NCBI RefSeq assembly: GCF_011759385.1
Contig: NZ_JAARLY010000001.1
Coordinates: 1 to 64,000, forward strand
Direction: 5' to 3'
Source of the DNA: Oleiagrimonas sp. C23AA
GTDB taxonomy: Bacteria; Pseudomonadota; Gammaproteobacteria; Xanthomonadales; Rhodanobacteraceae
Length of the DNA: 64,000 bases
The first letter of the stretch is position 1. Each line of letters starts with the position of its first letter. The notes below the pieces were generated by a model, which was not told the origin of the DNA, did not search any database, and saw nothing but the letters and a program-made list of their open reading frames with translations. Both the position numbers and the translations under genes were made by a program. Shown here in pieces: positions 8,839 through 17,688 of this stretch.

Positions 8839-9246
8839 TCAGAATATCTGCATGGCTTTCAGGCCCATCACCACCAGTGCGGCGAGGACGGCCACAAAGA
8901 CGATGGTTCGGGCCCGGCGCACCACCGAGCGGCGCTTGTCGGCCGGGCTGACCACGCCCTGTTCGCGAAGGCGCATCGCCTCCAGGATTTCAGCGTGGCG
9001 CGTGGCCGGCTCGATGCCGATTTCCTTCAGCAGCTTGCGCGCCGGGGTCAGGTCGGCGGCCTTGACCACCTCCACCACCGGCCAGTCGCTGCGGCTGTCC
9101 CAGGCCGCGTTGTAGCTGAAACGGTTGTAGCTCTGGCGCCGGTAGACGGCACGGTTGGCCACCGAGGTTTCGATGCCGTGCTCGTTCATCAACGCGACCA
9201 CGCGGTCGATGTTGGCGTGACGGGGAGAGGTGTAGATCTGACGCAT
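8839..9246 (-). CDS. Small membrane-anchored DUF2007-like protein ('pathogenicity-like')
   Basis: A 135-residue protein beginning MRQIYTSPRHANIDRVVALM, with a small alpha/beta domain of the DUF2007 (putative signal-transducing) type and one C-terminal membrane helix (about residues 113-132). Xanthomonad relatives are labelled pathogenicity-like without a known function. It is the first gene of the tightly packed run with bphO, bphP and tag, so it may be co-transcribed with the photoreceptor. No catalytic motif is visible. Confidence 0.75.
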   Translation of the reverse strand: MRQIYTSPRHANIDRVVALMNEHGIETSVANRAVYRRQSYNRFSYNAAWDSRSDWPVVEVVKAADLTPARKLLKEIGIEPATRHAEILEAMRLREQGVVSPADKRRSVVRRARTIVFVAVLAALVVMGLKAMQIF

Positions 9247-9261
9247 GCTGACTAGCTTACC

Positions 9262-10137
9262 TCAGTCGCCTTGCTCATCGCGCAGCCGCACCAGCCCCTC
9301 CTGCGCGGTGGACGCCACCAGGCGGCCGTCGCGCGAATAGATGGTGCCGCGGGCCAGGCCGCGGGCGCCCTGGGCGGTGGGGCTGTCGAAGGTGTACAGC
9401 AGCCAGTCGTCGATGCGGAACGGGCGATGGAACCACATGGCGTGATCCAGGCTGGCCATCTGCACGTTCTGGCTGAGGTAGGAAATGCCGTGCGGCAGGG
9501 TGATGGTGCCGATCAGGTGAAAATCCGAGGCATAGGCCAGCAGCGCGCGCTGCAGCACCGGCGAGTTGGGCACCGGCGCGCGCAGGCGCAGCCAGATGTG
9601 CTGATAGGGCGGGCGCTTGGTCGGGTTCAGCTCATCGCGCGGCCAGACCTGGCGAAACTCGAACGGACTGTCGTGGCCGAGCCAGCGCTGCAGCTTGATC
9701 GGCAGCTTGGCCAGTTCCTCGTCGGGCATGTGCGGTTGCGGCTCGATGTCTTCCGGCGCCGGCACCTCGGGCATGCTCGACTGGTGCTCGAAGCCGTCTT
9801 CCTCGATCTGGAACGACACCGCGCAGTTGAGAATCGGCTGGCCGTGCTGGATGGCCACCACGCGGCGCGAGGAGAAGCTGCGCCCGTCGCGCGCGCGCTC
9901 CACCGAGTACACGATGGGCGCGTCGATGTCGCCGGCACGCAGGAAGTAGCCGTGCAGCGAATGCGCCTGGCGATCGGATGGCACGGTCTGCTGCGCCGCC
10001 GACAGGGCCTGGCCCAGCACCTGGCCGCCGAACACGTAGCGGGTGCCGATGTCGCGGCTCTGGCCGCGGAACAGGTTGTCTTCCAGGCGCTCGAGTCCGA
10101 GCAATTCCACCAGCTCGGCGACGTGGTCTTCGCTCAT
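9262..10137 (-). CDS. tesB: Acyl-CoA thioesterase II
   Basis: A 291-residue double hot-dog thioesterase that hydrolyses acyl-CoA. N-terminal LFRGQS, ASDFHLIGT with the catalytic Asp, SLDHAMWFHRPF and the C-terminal AQEGLVR glutamine match TesB. The ATG at 10137 gives the family N terminus; an ATG three codons upstream is also possible. A TATACT -10-like box lies at about 10166-10171 on this strand. Confidence 0.92.
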   Translation of the reverse strand: MSEDHVAELVELLGLERLEDNLFRGQSRDIGTRYVFGGQVLGQALSAAQQTVPSDRQAHSLHGYFLRAGDIDAPIVYSVERARDGRSFSSRRVVAIQHGQPILNCAVSFQIEEDGFEHQSSMPEVPAPEDIEPQPHMPDEELAKLPIKLQRWLGHDSPFEFRQVWPRDELNPTKRPPYQHIWLRLRAPVPNSPVLQRALLAYASDFHLIGTITLPHGISYLSQNVQMASLDHAMWFHRPFRIDDWLLYTFDSPTAQGARGLARGTIYSRDGRLVASTAQEGLVRLRDEQGD

Positions 10138-10284
10138 CGCTTCCATCCAGATAATCGGTCAACCAGTATAGCCGGTGAGGTGACGAAAATCAGGGCGTTA
10201 GCGCAGGTTTAGTGCTGTTTGAGGGCTTCCATTAAGGAATGCCAGCCATGCCAGCAGAGGGCGACTTCCGGGTGTCTTGAGAGC

Positions 10285-10845
10285 TCACTCGGGCAAGCGT
10301 GCCAGCGGGCAGCCTGCCAGCACTTCGGGCCAGGGAAATCGCGGGCCAGGATCGCGCTTGCGGCGCACCTGCACGTGGGGATTGTCGCTGGCCGGCACGG
10401 ATTGGGTATCCAGGTCCTCGTGCCCGGCGATGTTCGTCAGCGTCGGGTGTTCGGCTTTCAGGTACACCAGCAATGCACGCAGCGCATCGAGCTGGGCGTC
10501 GGTGTAGGTCTCATCCATGGCCTGGTGGTCGGCGGCCAGCCAGTGCGGGTAACGCCCGGTATTGACCAGCTCAATGCCGATGGCGCGTGCGTTGTAGCCG
10601 CGCACGTGGTGCGCGATGCGCGTATCGGGCACGTAGCGCACGGTGCGGCCGTCGCGGTCGATGTAGTAATGGCCGCTGTTGCCGGTGCCGCTGTCATACA
10701 GCACTTGCTCGCCGTAACGCCGGGCCTCGGCCAGATCGGGCAGCTCGGTGCAGTGGATCACCACCAGATCGATGTCGGCACTGGTGCGCGTATCGAGCCG
10801 GTCGGCATACGGCAGTGGCTGTTCGTGGATGGAGAAATCGCCCAT
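10285..10845 (-). CDS. ampD: 1,6-anhydro-N-acetylmuramoyl-L-alanine amidase (AmpD-like)
   Basis: A 186-residue Amidase_2 zinc amidase that cuts the peptide from anhydro-muropeptides during cell-wall recycling. The zinc ligands are seen in VVIHCTE, IAGHEDLD and RKRDPGPRFPW. There is no signal peptide, which fits cytoplasmic AmpD. By clearing inducing muropeptides such enzymes can dampen AmpR-type responses, though no ampR is in the window. It is divergent from the following esterase gene. Confidence 0.9.
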   Translation of the reverse strand: MGDFSIHEQPLPYADRLDTRTSADIDLVVIHCTELPDLAEARRYGEQVLYDSGTGNSGHYYIDRDGRTVRYVPDTRIAHHVRGYNARAIGIELVNTGRYPHWLAADHQAMDETYTDAQLDALRALLVYLKAEHPTLTNIAGHEDLDTQSVPASDNPHVQVRRKRDPGPRFPWPEVLAGCPLARLPE

Positions 10846-10952
10846 GACCGCGAGTGTGGCACGAGCCGGCGGGAAGCGCGCATGCGCTCGGCGTGCGCCG
10901 ACAACTGGTACGATGCGCGCCCTTGATATTCAACATGTTTGCCGAGACTGCC

Positions 10953-11471
10953 ATGCCAGGCCACGTCATTCTTTCGCACGGTTCCGATTCCGGGCCGCAG
11001 GCGACCAAGGTCAGCGTGCTGGCCGAGGTCGCCCAGTCGCTGGGATACAGCACCGAGCGCCCCGATTACCGTGAGGCCGATGCACTGGGTTACGCCGGTG
11101 CGGTGCCGCCCCGCGTGGCGCTGCTGGTCCAGCGCATCAAGGCCGCCCCGCAGCCGCCGATTCTGGTCGGCTCCAGCATGGGCGCCTTCGTCTCCGGGCT
11201 GGCCTCGTTGCAGGCACCATGTCGGGCGCTGTTTCTGCTGGCCCTGCCGATCACCATTCCCGGTGTGGCGCAGCGCTTTGACATGGCCGATGTACCGGCC
11301 ATGCTGATGCACGGCTTTGCCGACGAGTTGTGTCCGGCCGATGCCGCGGTGGGCTTCGCGCGCGAGCGTCACATGCACACACAGTTGCTGGCCGATGGCC
11401 ATCGCCTGGCCGAGCATGTGGATACCATCGCCCGCCAATTTCGTCTGTTTCTGGAGCACCTTTCGTCGTGA
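10953..11471 (+). CDS. Small alpha/beta hydrolase (YqiA/YcfP-like esterase)
   Basis: A 172-residue alpha/beta hydrolase. The nucleophile elbow is GSSMGAFV, the acid lies in HGFADELCP and the His in DGHRLAEH; HGSDSG forms the oxyanion-hole region. GAGA precedes the ATG at 10953; an ATG at 10935 is the alternative. Its TGA overlaps the rlmKL ATG by one base, so the two are probably one operon. Substrate unknown. Confidence 0.8.
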   Translation: MPGHVILSHGSDSGPQATKVSVLAEVAQSLGYSTERPDYREADALGYAGAVPPRVALLVQRIKAAPQPPILVGSSMGAFVSGLASLQAPCRALFLLALPITIPGVAQRFDMADVPAMLMHGFADELCPADAAVGFARERHMHTQLLADGHRLAEHVDTIARQFRLFLEHLSS

Positions 11472-13594
11472 TGCGCTTTTTCGCCACTTGCCCGAAGGGC
11501 CTGGAATACCTGTTGCGCGACGAGCTGGTCGCGCTGGGCGCCGAGGATGTGCGCGAGGCGCTGGCCGGCGTGCATTTTTCCGGCGCACTGGAAACGGCCT
11601 ACCGCGCCTGCCTGTGGTCGCGTCTGGCCAGCCGCGTGCTGTTGCCGCTGGCCAGCTTCGATGCCGCCGATGCCGAGGCCTTGTACGAGGGCGTGGCGGC
11701 GGTGGATTTTTCCGCGCACATGCACGATGACGGCACGCTGGCGGTCGATGCCACCTGCGCGCAGAGCGAGCTCAATCATTCGGGCTTCATCGCGCTCAAG
11801 GTGAAGGATGCGGTGGTCGACCAGTGCCGCCAGCGTTCGGGTCAGCGCCCGGATATCGACACCGAGCAGCCGGACGTGCGGCTTAATCTGCACTTGAAGA
11901 AAAACCGCGCCACGCTGTCGCTGGACCTTGCCGGCGAACCGCTGCACCGGCGCGGCTGGCGTGTGGCGCAGGGCGAGGCGCCGCTGAAGGAAAACCTGGC
12001 CGCGGCCATGCTGTTGCGCGCCGGCTGGCCGGCCATTCACGCCAAGGGCGGCAGCTTGCTGGACCCGATGTGCGGTTCGGGCAGCCTGCTGATCGAAGGT
12101 GCGCTGATGGCGGCCGATGTGGCCCCGGCGCTGCATCGTGAGCATTTCGGCTTTCTTACCTGGCGCGGTCACGACCACGCGCTGTGGCAGCGCTTGCTGG
12201 ACGAAGCGCAGGCTCGCGCCGACGAAGGCCTGCGTTCGCTGGAGGCGCGCTTTTTCGGTTCCGACGCCGATCCGCACATGATCACCATCGCCAAGCGCAA
12301 CCTGCAGGCCGCCGGCGTGGCCGGTTTCGTGCGCCTGGACAAGCGTGACGCCATTCACGCCGCGCCGCCCGAAGATGCCGCGCCGGGTCTGGTGATCACC
12401 AACCCGCCTTACGGTGAGCGCCTGGGCGAGCGCAGCCAGCTGCCGACCTTGTACCGCGCTTTTGGCGAGGCGCTGAAAACGCGTTTTGTCGGCTGGCAGG
12501 TGGCCATTCTGGCCGGCGATGATGACTTAGGTCATGCCACCGGCCTGCGCGCGGCCAAGCGTTACAAGCTTTACAACGGCGCGCTGGAAACGCCGCTGCT
12601 GGTGTTCGATCTATCGGAAAAGGCGTTGGCGCCGCGTCCGCAAAAGCCGCTCTCGGCCAGTGGCGAGGCGCTGAAAAACCGTCTGGCCAAGAATGTGCGT
12701 CACCTGCGCAAGCGCTTGAAGCGCGAAGAAATCAGCTGTTATCGCGCCTACGACCAGGATCTGCCCGATTACGCGGTGGCCATCGACGTCTACGAGGACT
12801 GGCTGCACGTGCAGGAATACCGCGCTCCGGCCAGCGTGCCCGAGCACGAGGCGCGCGATCGCCTGCGCGAGGCGGTGCGCGTGGCCGGTGAGGTGCTGGA
12901 GGTTCCGCGCGAACGTATTGCAGTCAAGCAACGCCGTCGCGGCAAGGGTGGCTCCAAATACGGCCAGATGGACGAGCGCGGCCAGTTCATCGAAGTGCAT
13001 GAAGGCGGCCTGGCGTTCCTGGTCAATCTCACCGACTACCTGGATACCGGGCTGTTCCTGGACCACCGCCTGGTGCGCGCCAAACTGCGCGAACTGGCCT
13101 GCGGCCAGCGTTTTCTCAACCTGTTTGCCTACACCGCCACGGCCAGCGTGTACGCCGCAGCCGGCGGTGCCAGCGAGACGGTGAGCGTGGACTTGTCGGC
13201 CACTTATCTGGACTGGGCCTCGAAGAATCTGGCGCTGAATGGCTTCAGTGGCCGTGCGCACCGTCTGGTCCAGTCCGACGCCATGGCCTATCTGGCCGCC
13301 GATCGCTCCAGGTACGGCCTGATCTACGTCGATCCGCCGACGTTTTCCAATTCCAAGCGCGCCGAGGATTTCGACGTGCAGCGCGATCACGTGCGCCTGC
13401 TCGAGGCCTGCGCCGAGCGTCTGACGGCCGACGGCGTGATCGTGTTCTCCAACAACTTCCGTCGTTTCAAGCTCGATCGCCAGGCACTGGAAAAAGCCTT
13501 CGCCATCGAGGACTGGAGCGGGCCGAGCATCCCGTTCGATTTCGCGCGGCGACCGGACATCCACGGCTGCTGGCTGCTGCGGCTGCATTCATAA
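11471..13594 (+). CDS. rlmL: Bifunctional 23S rRNA methyltransferase RlmKL
   Basis: A 707-residue fusion of two methyltransferases that modify 23S rRNA (m2G2445 by the N-terminal RlmL half, m7G2069 by the C-terminal RlmK half). A THUMP domain lies near residues 45-155. The RlmL half shows LDPMCGSGSLLIEGA and NPPYGERLGE. The RlmK half shows FLNLFAYTATASVYAAAGGA and DPPTFSNSKR. The start at 11471 begins with MRFFATCPKGLEYLL, the family N terminus; longer upstream reading lies in the esterase gene. Confidence 0.95.
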   Translation: MRFFATCPKGLEYLLRDELVALGAEDVREALAGVHFSGALETAYRACLWSRLASRVLLPLASFDAADAEALYEGVAAVDFSAHMHDDGTLAVDATCAQSELNHSGFIALKVKDAVVDQCRQRSGQRPDIDTEQPDVRLNLHLKKNRATLSLDLAGEPLHRRGWRVAQGEAPLKENLAAAMLLRAGWPAIHAKGGSLLDPMCGSGSLLIEGALMAADVAPALHREHFGFLTWRGHDHALWQRLLDEAQARADEGLRSLEARFFGSDADPHMITIAKRNLQAAGVAGFVRLDKRDAIHAAPPEDAAPGLVITNPPYGERLGERSQLPTLYRAFGEALKTRFVGWQVAILAGDDDLGHATGLRAAKRYKLYNGALETPLLVFDLSEKALAPRPQKPLSASGEALKNRLAKNVRHLRKRLKREEISCYRAYDQDLPDYAVAIDVYEDWLHVQEYRAPASVPEHEARDRLREAVRVAGEVLEVPRERIAVKQRRRGKGGSKYGQMDERGQFIEVHEGGLAFLVNLTDYLDTGLFLDHRLVRAKLRELACGQRFLNLFAYTATASVYAAAGGASETVSVDLSATYLDWASKNLALNGFSGRAHRLVQSDAMAYLAADRSRYGLIYVDPPTFSNSKRAEDFDVQRDHVRLLEACAERLTADGVIVFSNNFRRFKLDRQALEKAFAIEDWSGPSIPFDFARRPDIHGCWLLRLHS

Positions 13595-13655
13595 ACTCTT
13601 CAGTTCAAATTCATGGCTCGATGTATAGAGTTCGTGAAAAGATGGAGGTATTGCC

Positions 13656-14096
13656 ATGAAACTGCCCAACCTGAAAACGCTTGTGTCGCTGGCTGCTGCC
13701 GCTTCACTGGCCTTGGCGCCGGCGGCGTTCGCACATGGACATGGCTATCGTGGTGGTTGGCATGGCGGGTACCACGGTTATCATGGCCATTACCGTCACT
13801 ATCACGGTCACTACGACCGCGCTGGACGCTGGATTGCCGGCGCCATCGTGGCCGGTGCGCTGACCAGTCTGGTGATCGATGCCACCACGCCGCGTACCAC
13901 CACCTATTACGACAATGGATATGCGCCGTATTACGACGGCTCGTCCACGGTGGTCTACAGCCGGGCGCCGCGCACCGTGGTTTACGAAGATGCGCCAGTG
14001 GTGGTTGAGCGTCGGCGTGTGGTCGAAACCACGCGCGTCTATGACGATCATGGCACGCGTTATATCCGGGATGATGGTTGGCGCGACGGCGACTGA
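13656..14096 (+). CDS. Exported His/Gly/Tyr-rich protein of unknown function
   Basis: A 146-residue protein with a clear signal peptide ending LAPAAFA. The mature N terminus is a HGHGYRGGWHGGYHGYHGHY-type run, followed by a hydrophobic GAIVAGALTSLVI segment and a Val/Arg/Tyr-rich tail. The histidine run could bind metal, but this is inference. GGAGG sits before the ATG and a strong bidirectional terminator follows. I do not recognise a named family. Confidence 0.8.
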   Translation: MKLPNLKTLVSLAAAASLALAPAAFAHGHGYRGGWHGGYHGYHGHYRHYHGHYDRAGRWIAGAIVAGALTSLVIDATTPRTTTYYDNGYAPYYDGSSTVVYSRAPRTVVYEDAPVVVERRRVVETTRVYDDHGTRYIRDDGWRDGD

Positions 14097-14125
14097 TGGT
14101 CGCCTTCACCAAGGCACGTCATATA

Positions 14126-14155
14126 AAAAGCCCGGTCGTTTCGACCGGGCTTTTT
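14126..14155 (+). terminator. Bidirectional rho-independent terminator
   Basis: AAAAAGCCCGGTCG pairs with CGACCGGGCTTTTT. T tracts on both strands serve the convergent His-rich and DUF6491 genes. Confidence 0.92.
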
Positions 14156-14176
14156 ACTGGTGAAGCGATCATCTCC

Positions 14177-14644
14177 CTAATGATCGTGGGGCGGCACTGG
14201 CTGCATTTGCCTGGCGCCCGAACCGTCGCGCCTGGCATGAGCGCTCAGACGTTGATACTCGGCTTTGCTGATGGGCTTGACCGAGGCGATGGCACAGGGC
14301 GGCTGGTCGCGAGAGGCCACCTCGTCGCCGACATCACCGCAGATGCGTGGCAGATCGATGGCCCGCTTGTCCTCGGACGGCCGGAACATCAGGCCACCGC
14401 CCTGATGACCCAGTCGTGGACAGGCATACCGCGTCTTGATGAGGAAATAGCGCGGACCATTAGCCACGGTCATGGTGTGATCATCAATGACGTGCCAGTC
14501 GTTGATGCGTGTCAGGTCCATGCAGCGGGTCATCGGTCGCATCGGCTGCTGCGGCATCGGCGGTGGTGGTTTGGCCAAGCCCAGCAACGGCAGGCTCAAT
14601 GCGCCAGCCAGCGCCAGGCGGATCAGTGTGCGAGTGGTGTTCAT
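14177..14644 (-). CDS. Exported DUF6491-type protein
   Basis: A 155-residue protein with a signal peptide (MNTTRTLIRLALAGALSLPL) and a Pro-rich start to the mature chain. The core, RCMDLTRINDWHVIDDHT followed by YFLIKTRYAC and a later RICGD, carries three conserved cysteines and is typical of the DUF6491 family found in xanthomonads. GAGG precedes the ATG at 14644. Function unknown. Confidence 0.75.
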   Translation of the reverse strand: MNTTRTLIRLALAGALSLPLLGLAKPPPPMPQQPMRPMTRCMDLTRINDWHVIDDHTMTVANGPRYFLIKTRYACPRLGHQGGGLMFRPSEDKRAIDLPRICGDVGDEVASRDQPPCAIASVKPISKAEYQRLSAHARRDGSGARQMQPVPPHDH

Positions 14645-14817
14645 GGGGCACCTCACCGGCTTGGGACGTTGCCATGATGCAACGCATAGCGTGGCAGAAG
14701 CGTTGACCCGGACAGTGAACGTCGCCTGAGGCCACCCGCCCCCGGGATGGCCCCGGTTATGGCGGACCTGCTAGGGTCAAACCCGCACGTGGGGTGCGCC
14801 ACACACGAAGTGTCCGC

Positions 14818-16089
14818 ATGAATGCCTTGCCGAACCTCTCGGCCACCATGCCTCAGCCTGCCGGGCTGGGCGCCCAGTACACGCAGGTGCGCCAGCGCAC
14901 GGCGGCGTTGTGCGAGCCGTTGTCTCCTGAAGACACCGTGGTGCAGTCGATGCCCGATGCCTCGCCGGCAAAGTGGCATCTGGCCCATACCACGTGGTTT
15001 TTCGAGCAGTTCATCCTGTCCCGGCGCGAGGGCTTCAAGCCATTCCGGCCGCGGTGGGATTTTCTGTTCAACTCCTACTATCAGTCGGTCGGACCAATGC
15101 ATGCGCGCCCGCAACGCGGCCTGCTGTCGCGGCCCAGTCTGCGCGAGGTGATGGCCTACCGCGCACACGTCGATGCGGCCATGGCCGAGGCGCTGGCCGG
15201 CGAGGTGTCACCGGAGGTGGCGTTTCTGGTCACGCTGGGTCTCAACCACGAGCAGCAGCATCAGGAGTTGCTGCTGACCGACATCAAGCACCTTTTGTCG
15301 ATCAACCCGCTGCAGCCGGCCTACCGCGACGATCTTGCGCAGCGCCGCGCCACCGCCTCGCCGCTGTCGTTTGTCGACGGTCACGCGGGCGTGATTGAAG
15401 CCGGGCACGCGGGCGTCGGCTTTGCCTACGACAATGAAGGCCCGCGTCATCCGAGCTTGCTGCATCCGCACCAGATAGCGCAGCGCCCGGTTACCAATGC
15501 CGAATATCGTCAGTTCATCGACGAGGGCGGCTATCGCACGCCGACGCTGTGGATGGCCGAAGGCTGGGATGTCGTGCAGCGTCAGGATTGGGCGCATCCG
15601 CTGTACTGGTCCGACGACCTGCAAAGCGAATTCACGCTAGGGGGGCGTCGTGACATCGATCCGCACGCGCCGGTGTGCCACGTTTCCTATTTCGAGGCCG
15701 ATGCCTTTGCCCGTTGGGCTGGCGCGCGGTTGCCGCGCGAGGATGAGTGGGAACACCTGGCCAGCGCACAGGCCGCGATCAGCGGCAATTTTCAGGACGA
15801 TGATCTGCTGCAGCCGATGCCCGCCGATGAGCCTTCCGAGGGCGTCAGCCAGTTGTTCGGTGATGTCTGGGAATGGACCTCAAGCCCTTATGTCAGCTAT
15901 CCCGGCTTCAAGCCGCTGGAAGGCGCGCTGGGCGAATACAACGGCAAGTTCATGTGCGGCCAGTGGGTGTTGCGGGGTGGCTCGTGCGCCACGCCGGTCA
16001 GTCACATCCGCGCCACCTACCGCAACTTTTTCTACCCTGCCGATCGCTGGCAGTTCATGGGTATCCGCCTAGGGAGAGACGTGTCATGA
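14818..16089 (+). CDS. egtB: Ergothioneine sulfoxide synthase EgtB
   Basis: A 423-residue non-heme iron enzyme that joins a thiol donor to trimethyl-histidine with oxygen. The N-terminal DinB-like domain supplies the iron ligands: His57 (AHTTWFF) and His144/His148 in LNHEQQHQE. The C-terminal formylglycine-generating-enzyme-like domain ends GDVWEWTSSPY ... WVLRGGSCATP ... YRNFFYPADRW, as in EgtB. The ATG at 14818 has a GAAG upstream. The stop overlaps the egtD start (ATGA), so both ergothioneine genes are coupled. Confidence 0.93.
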   Translation: MNALPNLSATMPQPAGLGAQYTQVRQRTAALCEPLSPEDTVVQSMPDASPAKWHLAHTTWFFEQFILSRREGFKPFRPRWDFLFNSYYQSVGPMHARPQRGLLSRPSLREVMAYRAHVDAAMAEALAGEVSPEVAFLVTLGLNHEQQHQELLLTDIKHLLSINPLQPAYRDDLAQRRATASPLSFVDGHAGVIEAGHAGVGFAYDNEGPRHPSLLHPHQIAQRPVTNAEYRQFIDEGGYRTPTLWMAEGWDVVQRQDWAHPLYWSDDLQSEFTLGGRRDIDPHAPVCHVSYFEADAFARWAGARLPREDEWEHLASAQAAISGNFQDDDLLQPMPADEPSEGVSQLFGDVWEWTSSPYVSYPGFKPLEGALGEYNGKFMCGQWVLRGGSCATPVSHIRATYRNFFYPADRWQFMGIRLGRDVS

Positions 16090-17063
16090 GTTCACCAGCG
16101 TACGCCGTTCGCCTGCACGACCTGCATCCCAGTCCCGATGACATCCGCGGCGACGTGCTGGATGGGCTGTCACGCCAGCCCAAGCGGCTTTCTTCCAAGT
16201 ATTTCTACGATGCCCATGGCTCGGCGCTGTTCGAGCAGATCTGCGAGCAGCCCGAGTACTACCTGACCCGCACCGAGCTTGCCATCATGCGCGCGCACAT
16301 CGGCGATATTGCGCGGGCGCTGGGGCCGCGTGTGGAGCTGGTCGAATACGGCAGCGGCAGCGGCATCAAGACGCGCATGCTGCTGCAGCATTTGGACGAT
16401 CCGGTCGGTTACGTGCCGGTGGAGATTTCGCGCAGCGCGCTGATGGCCTCGGTCGAGCGCCTCGGGCAGATGTTTGCCAATGTGGAAATGCTGCCGGTGT
16501 GTGCCGACTTCACCGAAGCGATGACGTTGCCGCGCCCCAGTCGCGCGCGCGAACGCGCCGTGATCTACTTTCCCGGCTCGACCATCGGCAATTTCGATGC
16601 GCGCGATGCCGCCGCGCTGTTGCGCATCATGCGCGCCGAGATGGGTGAGGATGGCGCGGCGCTGATCGGTGTGGATCTGGTCAAGGAGCCGGCGGTGATC
16701 GAGGCCGCCTACAACGACAAGGCGGGCATCACGGCGGCGTTCACCCTGAATATGCTGCGTCGTTTCAACGACGAGCTGGGTGCCGATTTCGACCTGGATG
16801 GTTTCCGCCATCGCGCGCAGTTCAACCCGATGGCCGAGCGCATCGAGACGCATATCGTCAGTCAGCGTTTCCAGGACGTGCACATCGACGGGCGCACGTT
16901 CCATTTCGAGCCCAACGAAGCGATGCTGGTCGAGTACAGCTGCAAGTACTCGCAGGCCTCGTTCGCACGGCTGGCCGCCCGCGCTAGCCTGCGCGTCACC
17001 CATTCCTGGACCGACCCCGAGCGCATGTTCGCGCTGCAGTGCCTGGAGCGCGCGCCGGAGTAG
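16086..17063 (+). CDS. egtD: L-histidine N-alpha-methyltransferase EgtD
   Basis: A 325-residue SAM-dependent enzyme that trimethylates histidine to hercynine, the first step of ergothioneine synthesis. PKRLSSKYFYDAHGSALFE is the family N terminus and VEYGSGSGIKTRMLL is the SAM site; FPGSTIGNF follows. Overlap with egtB and a strong terminator downstream define a two-gene operon. EgtC and EgtE are absent here, as expected for proteobacterial pathways that bypass or borrow these steps. Confidence 0.95.
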   Translation: MSSPAYAVRLHDLHPSPDDIRGDVLDGLSRQPKRLSSKYFYDAHGSALFEQICEQPEYYLTRTELAIMRAHIGDIARALGPRVELVEYGSGSGIKTRMLLQHLDDPVGYVPVEISRSALMASVERLGQMFANVEMLPVCADFTEAMTLPRPSRARERAVIYFPGSTIGNFDARDAAALLRIMRAEMGEDGAALIGVDLVKEPAVIEAAYNDKAGITAAFTLNMLRRFNDELGADFDLDGFRHRAQFNPMAERIETHIVSQRFQDVHIDGRTFHFEPNEAMLVEYSCKYSQASFARLAARASLRVTHSWTDPERMFALQCLERAPE

Positions 17064-17094
17064 AGCGCCGGCCAGTCATCCCGGATCTTAAAAA

Positions 17095-17127
17095 AGCCCT
17101 CGCCGTGAACCACGGCGAGGGCTTTTT
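17095..17127 (+). terminator. Bidirectional terminator after egtD
   Basis: AGCCCTCGCCGTG pairs with CACGGCGAGGGCT around an AAC loop and runs into TTTTTG. The reverse strand also has a six-T tract, serving the convergent GFA gene. Confidence 0.92.
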
Positions 17128-17151
17128 GTTTTGGGCTTCAATGCCATCGGC

Positions 17152-17658
17152 CTACTCGGCGGAATCGGGCACCTCGCCATCGAGCAGCTCGTGGCGGCGA
17201 TGCCAGGCGGCCAGCGATTCGTCCGGATAATGCTCGAAGTGGTATTCGTGCTCGCCCTCGGGCACCGGCACCCAGTTGGCCTTGGAGTCCAGCAGGATAT
17301 GGTTGCGCTCGGGTGCTTCGGGCAGCGGCGTATCGATGGCCGAGGCATGCGGATGCACCAGCTCGGGCCAGTTGGGATCGAAAAGCCACAGCGCGCTGCC
17401 GCAGTGACGACAGAAGTGGCGCTGGCCGCTGCTGGTGCGGGTGTCGCCGTTCTCGGTGATCTGCGCGCGATACACCGAAAGGTGTTCGCGGCCGTTTACT
17501 TGCAGCGTGTCGGCGCGGGCGCCCAGGTTGATGGCGTAGCCGCCACCACCGGCCGTTTTGCGACAAATCGAGCAGTAGCAGCGCATGTACGGCACCGGCG
17601 CGTAGGCCTCGCAGGAAAACGTGACGCGCTGGCAATGACAGGAGCCTTCAAGATGCAT
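17152..17658 (-). CDS. GFA-family zinc protein
   Basis: A 168-residue protein of the glutathione-dependent formaldehyde-activating (GFA/CENP-V) fold. Zinc cysteines are seen in GSCHCQRV, CYCSICRK and FCRHCGS. GGAGG precedes the ATG. Members bind zinc and some bind glutathione, but most have no proven reaction; the substrate is unknown. It lies 30 bases downstream of the DUF4396 gene and is probably co-transcribed. Confidence 0.85.
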   Translation of the reverse strand: MHLEGSCHCQRVTFSCEAYAPVPYMRCYCSICRKTAGGGGYAINLGARADTLQVNGREHLSVYRAQITENGDTRTSSGQRHFCRHCGSALWLFDPNWPELVHPHASAIDTPLPEAPERNHILLDSKANWVPVPEGEHEYHFEHYPDESLAAWHRRHELLDGEVPDSAE

Positions 17659-17688
17659 GATGGACCTCCGGGAGAGCGGGTGAGGGGC

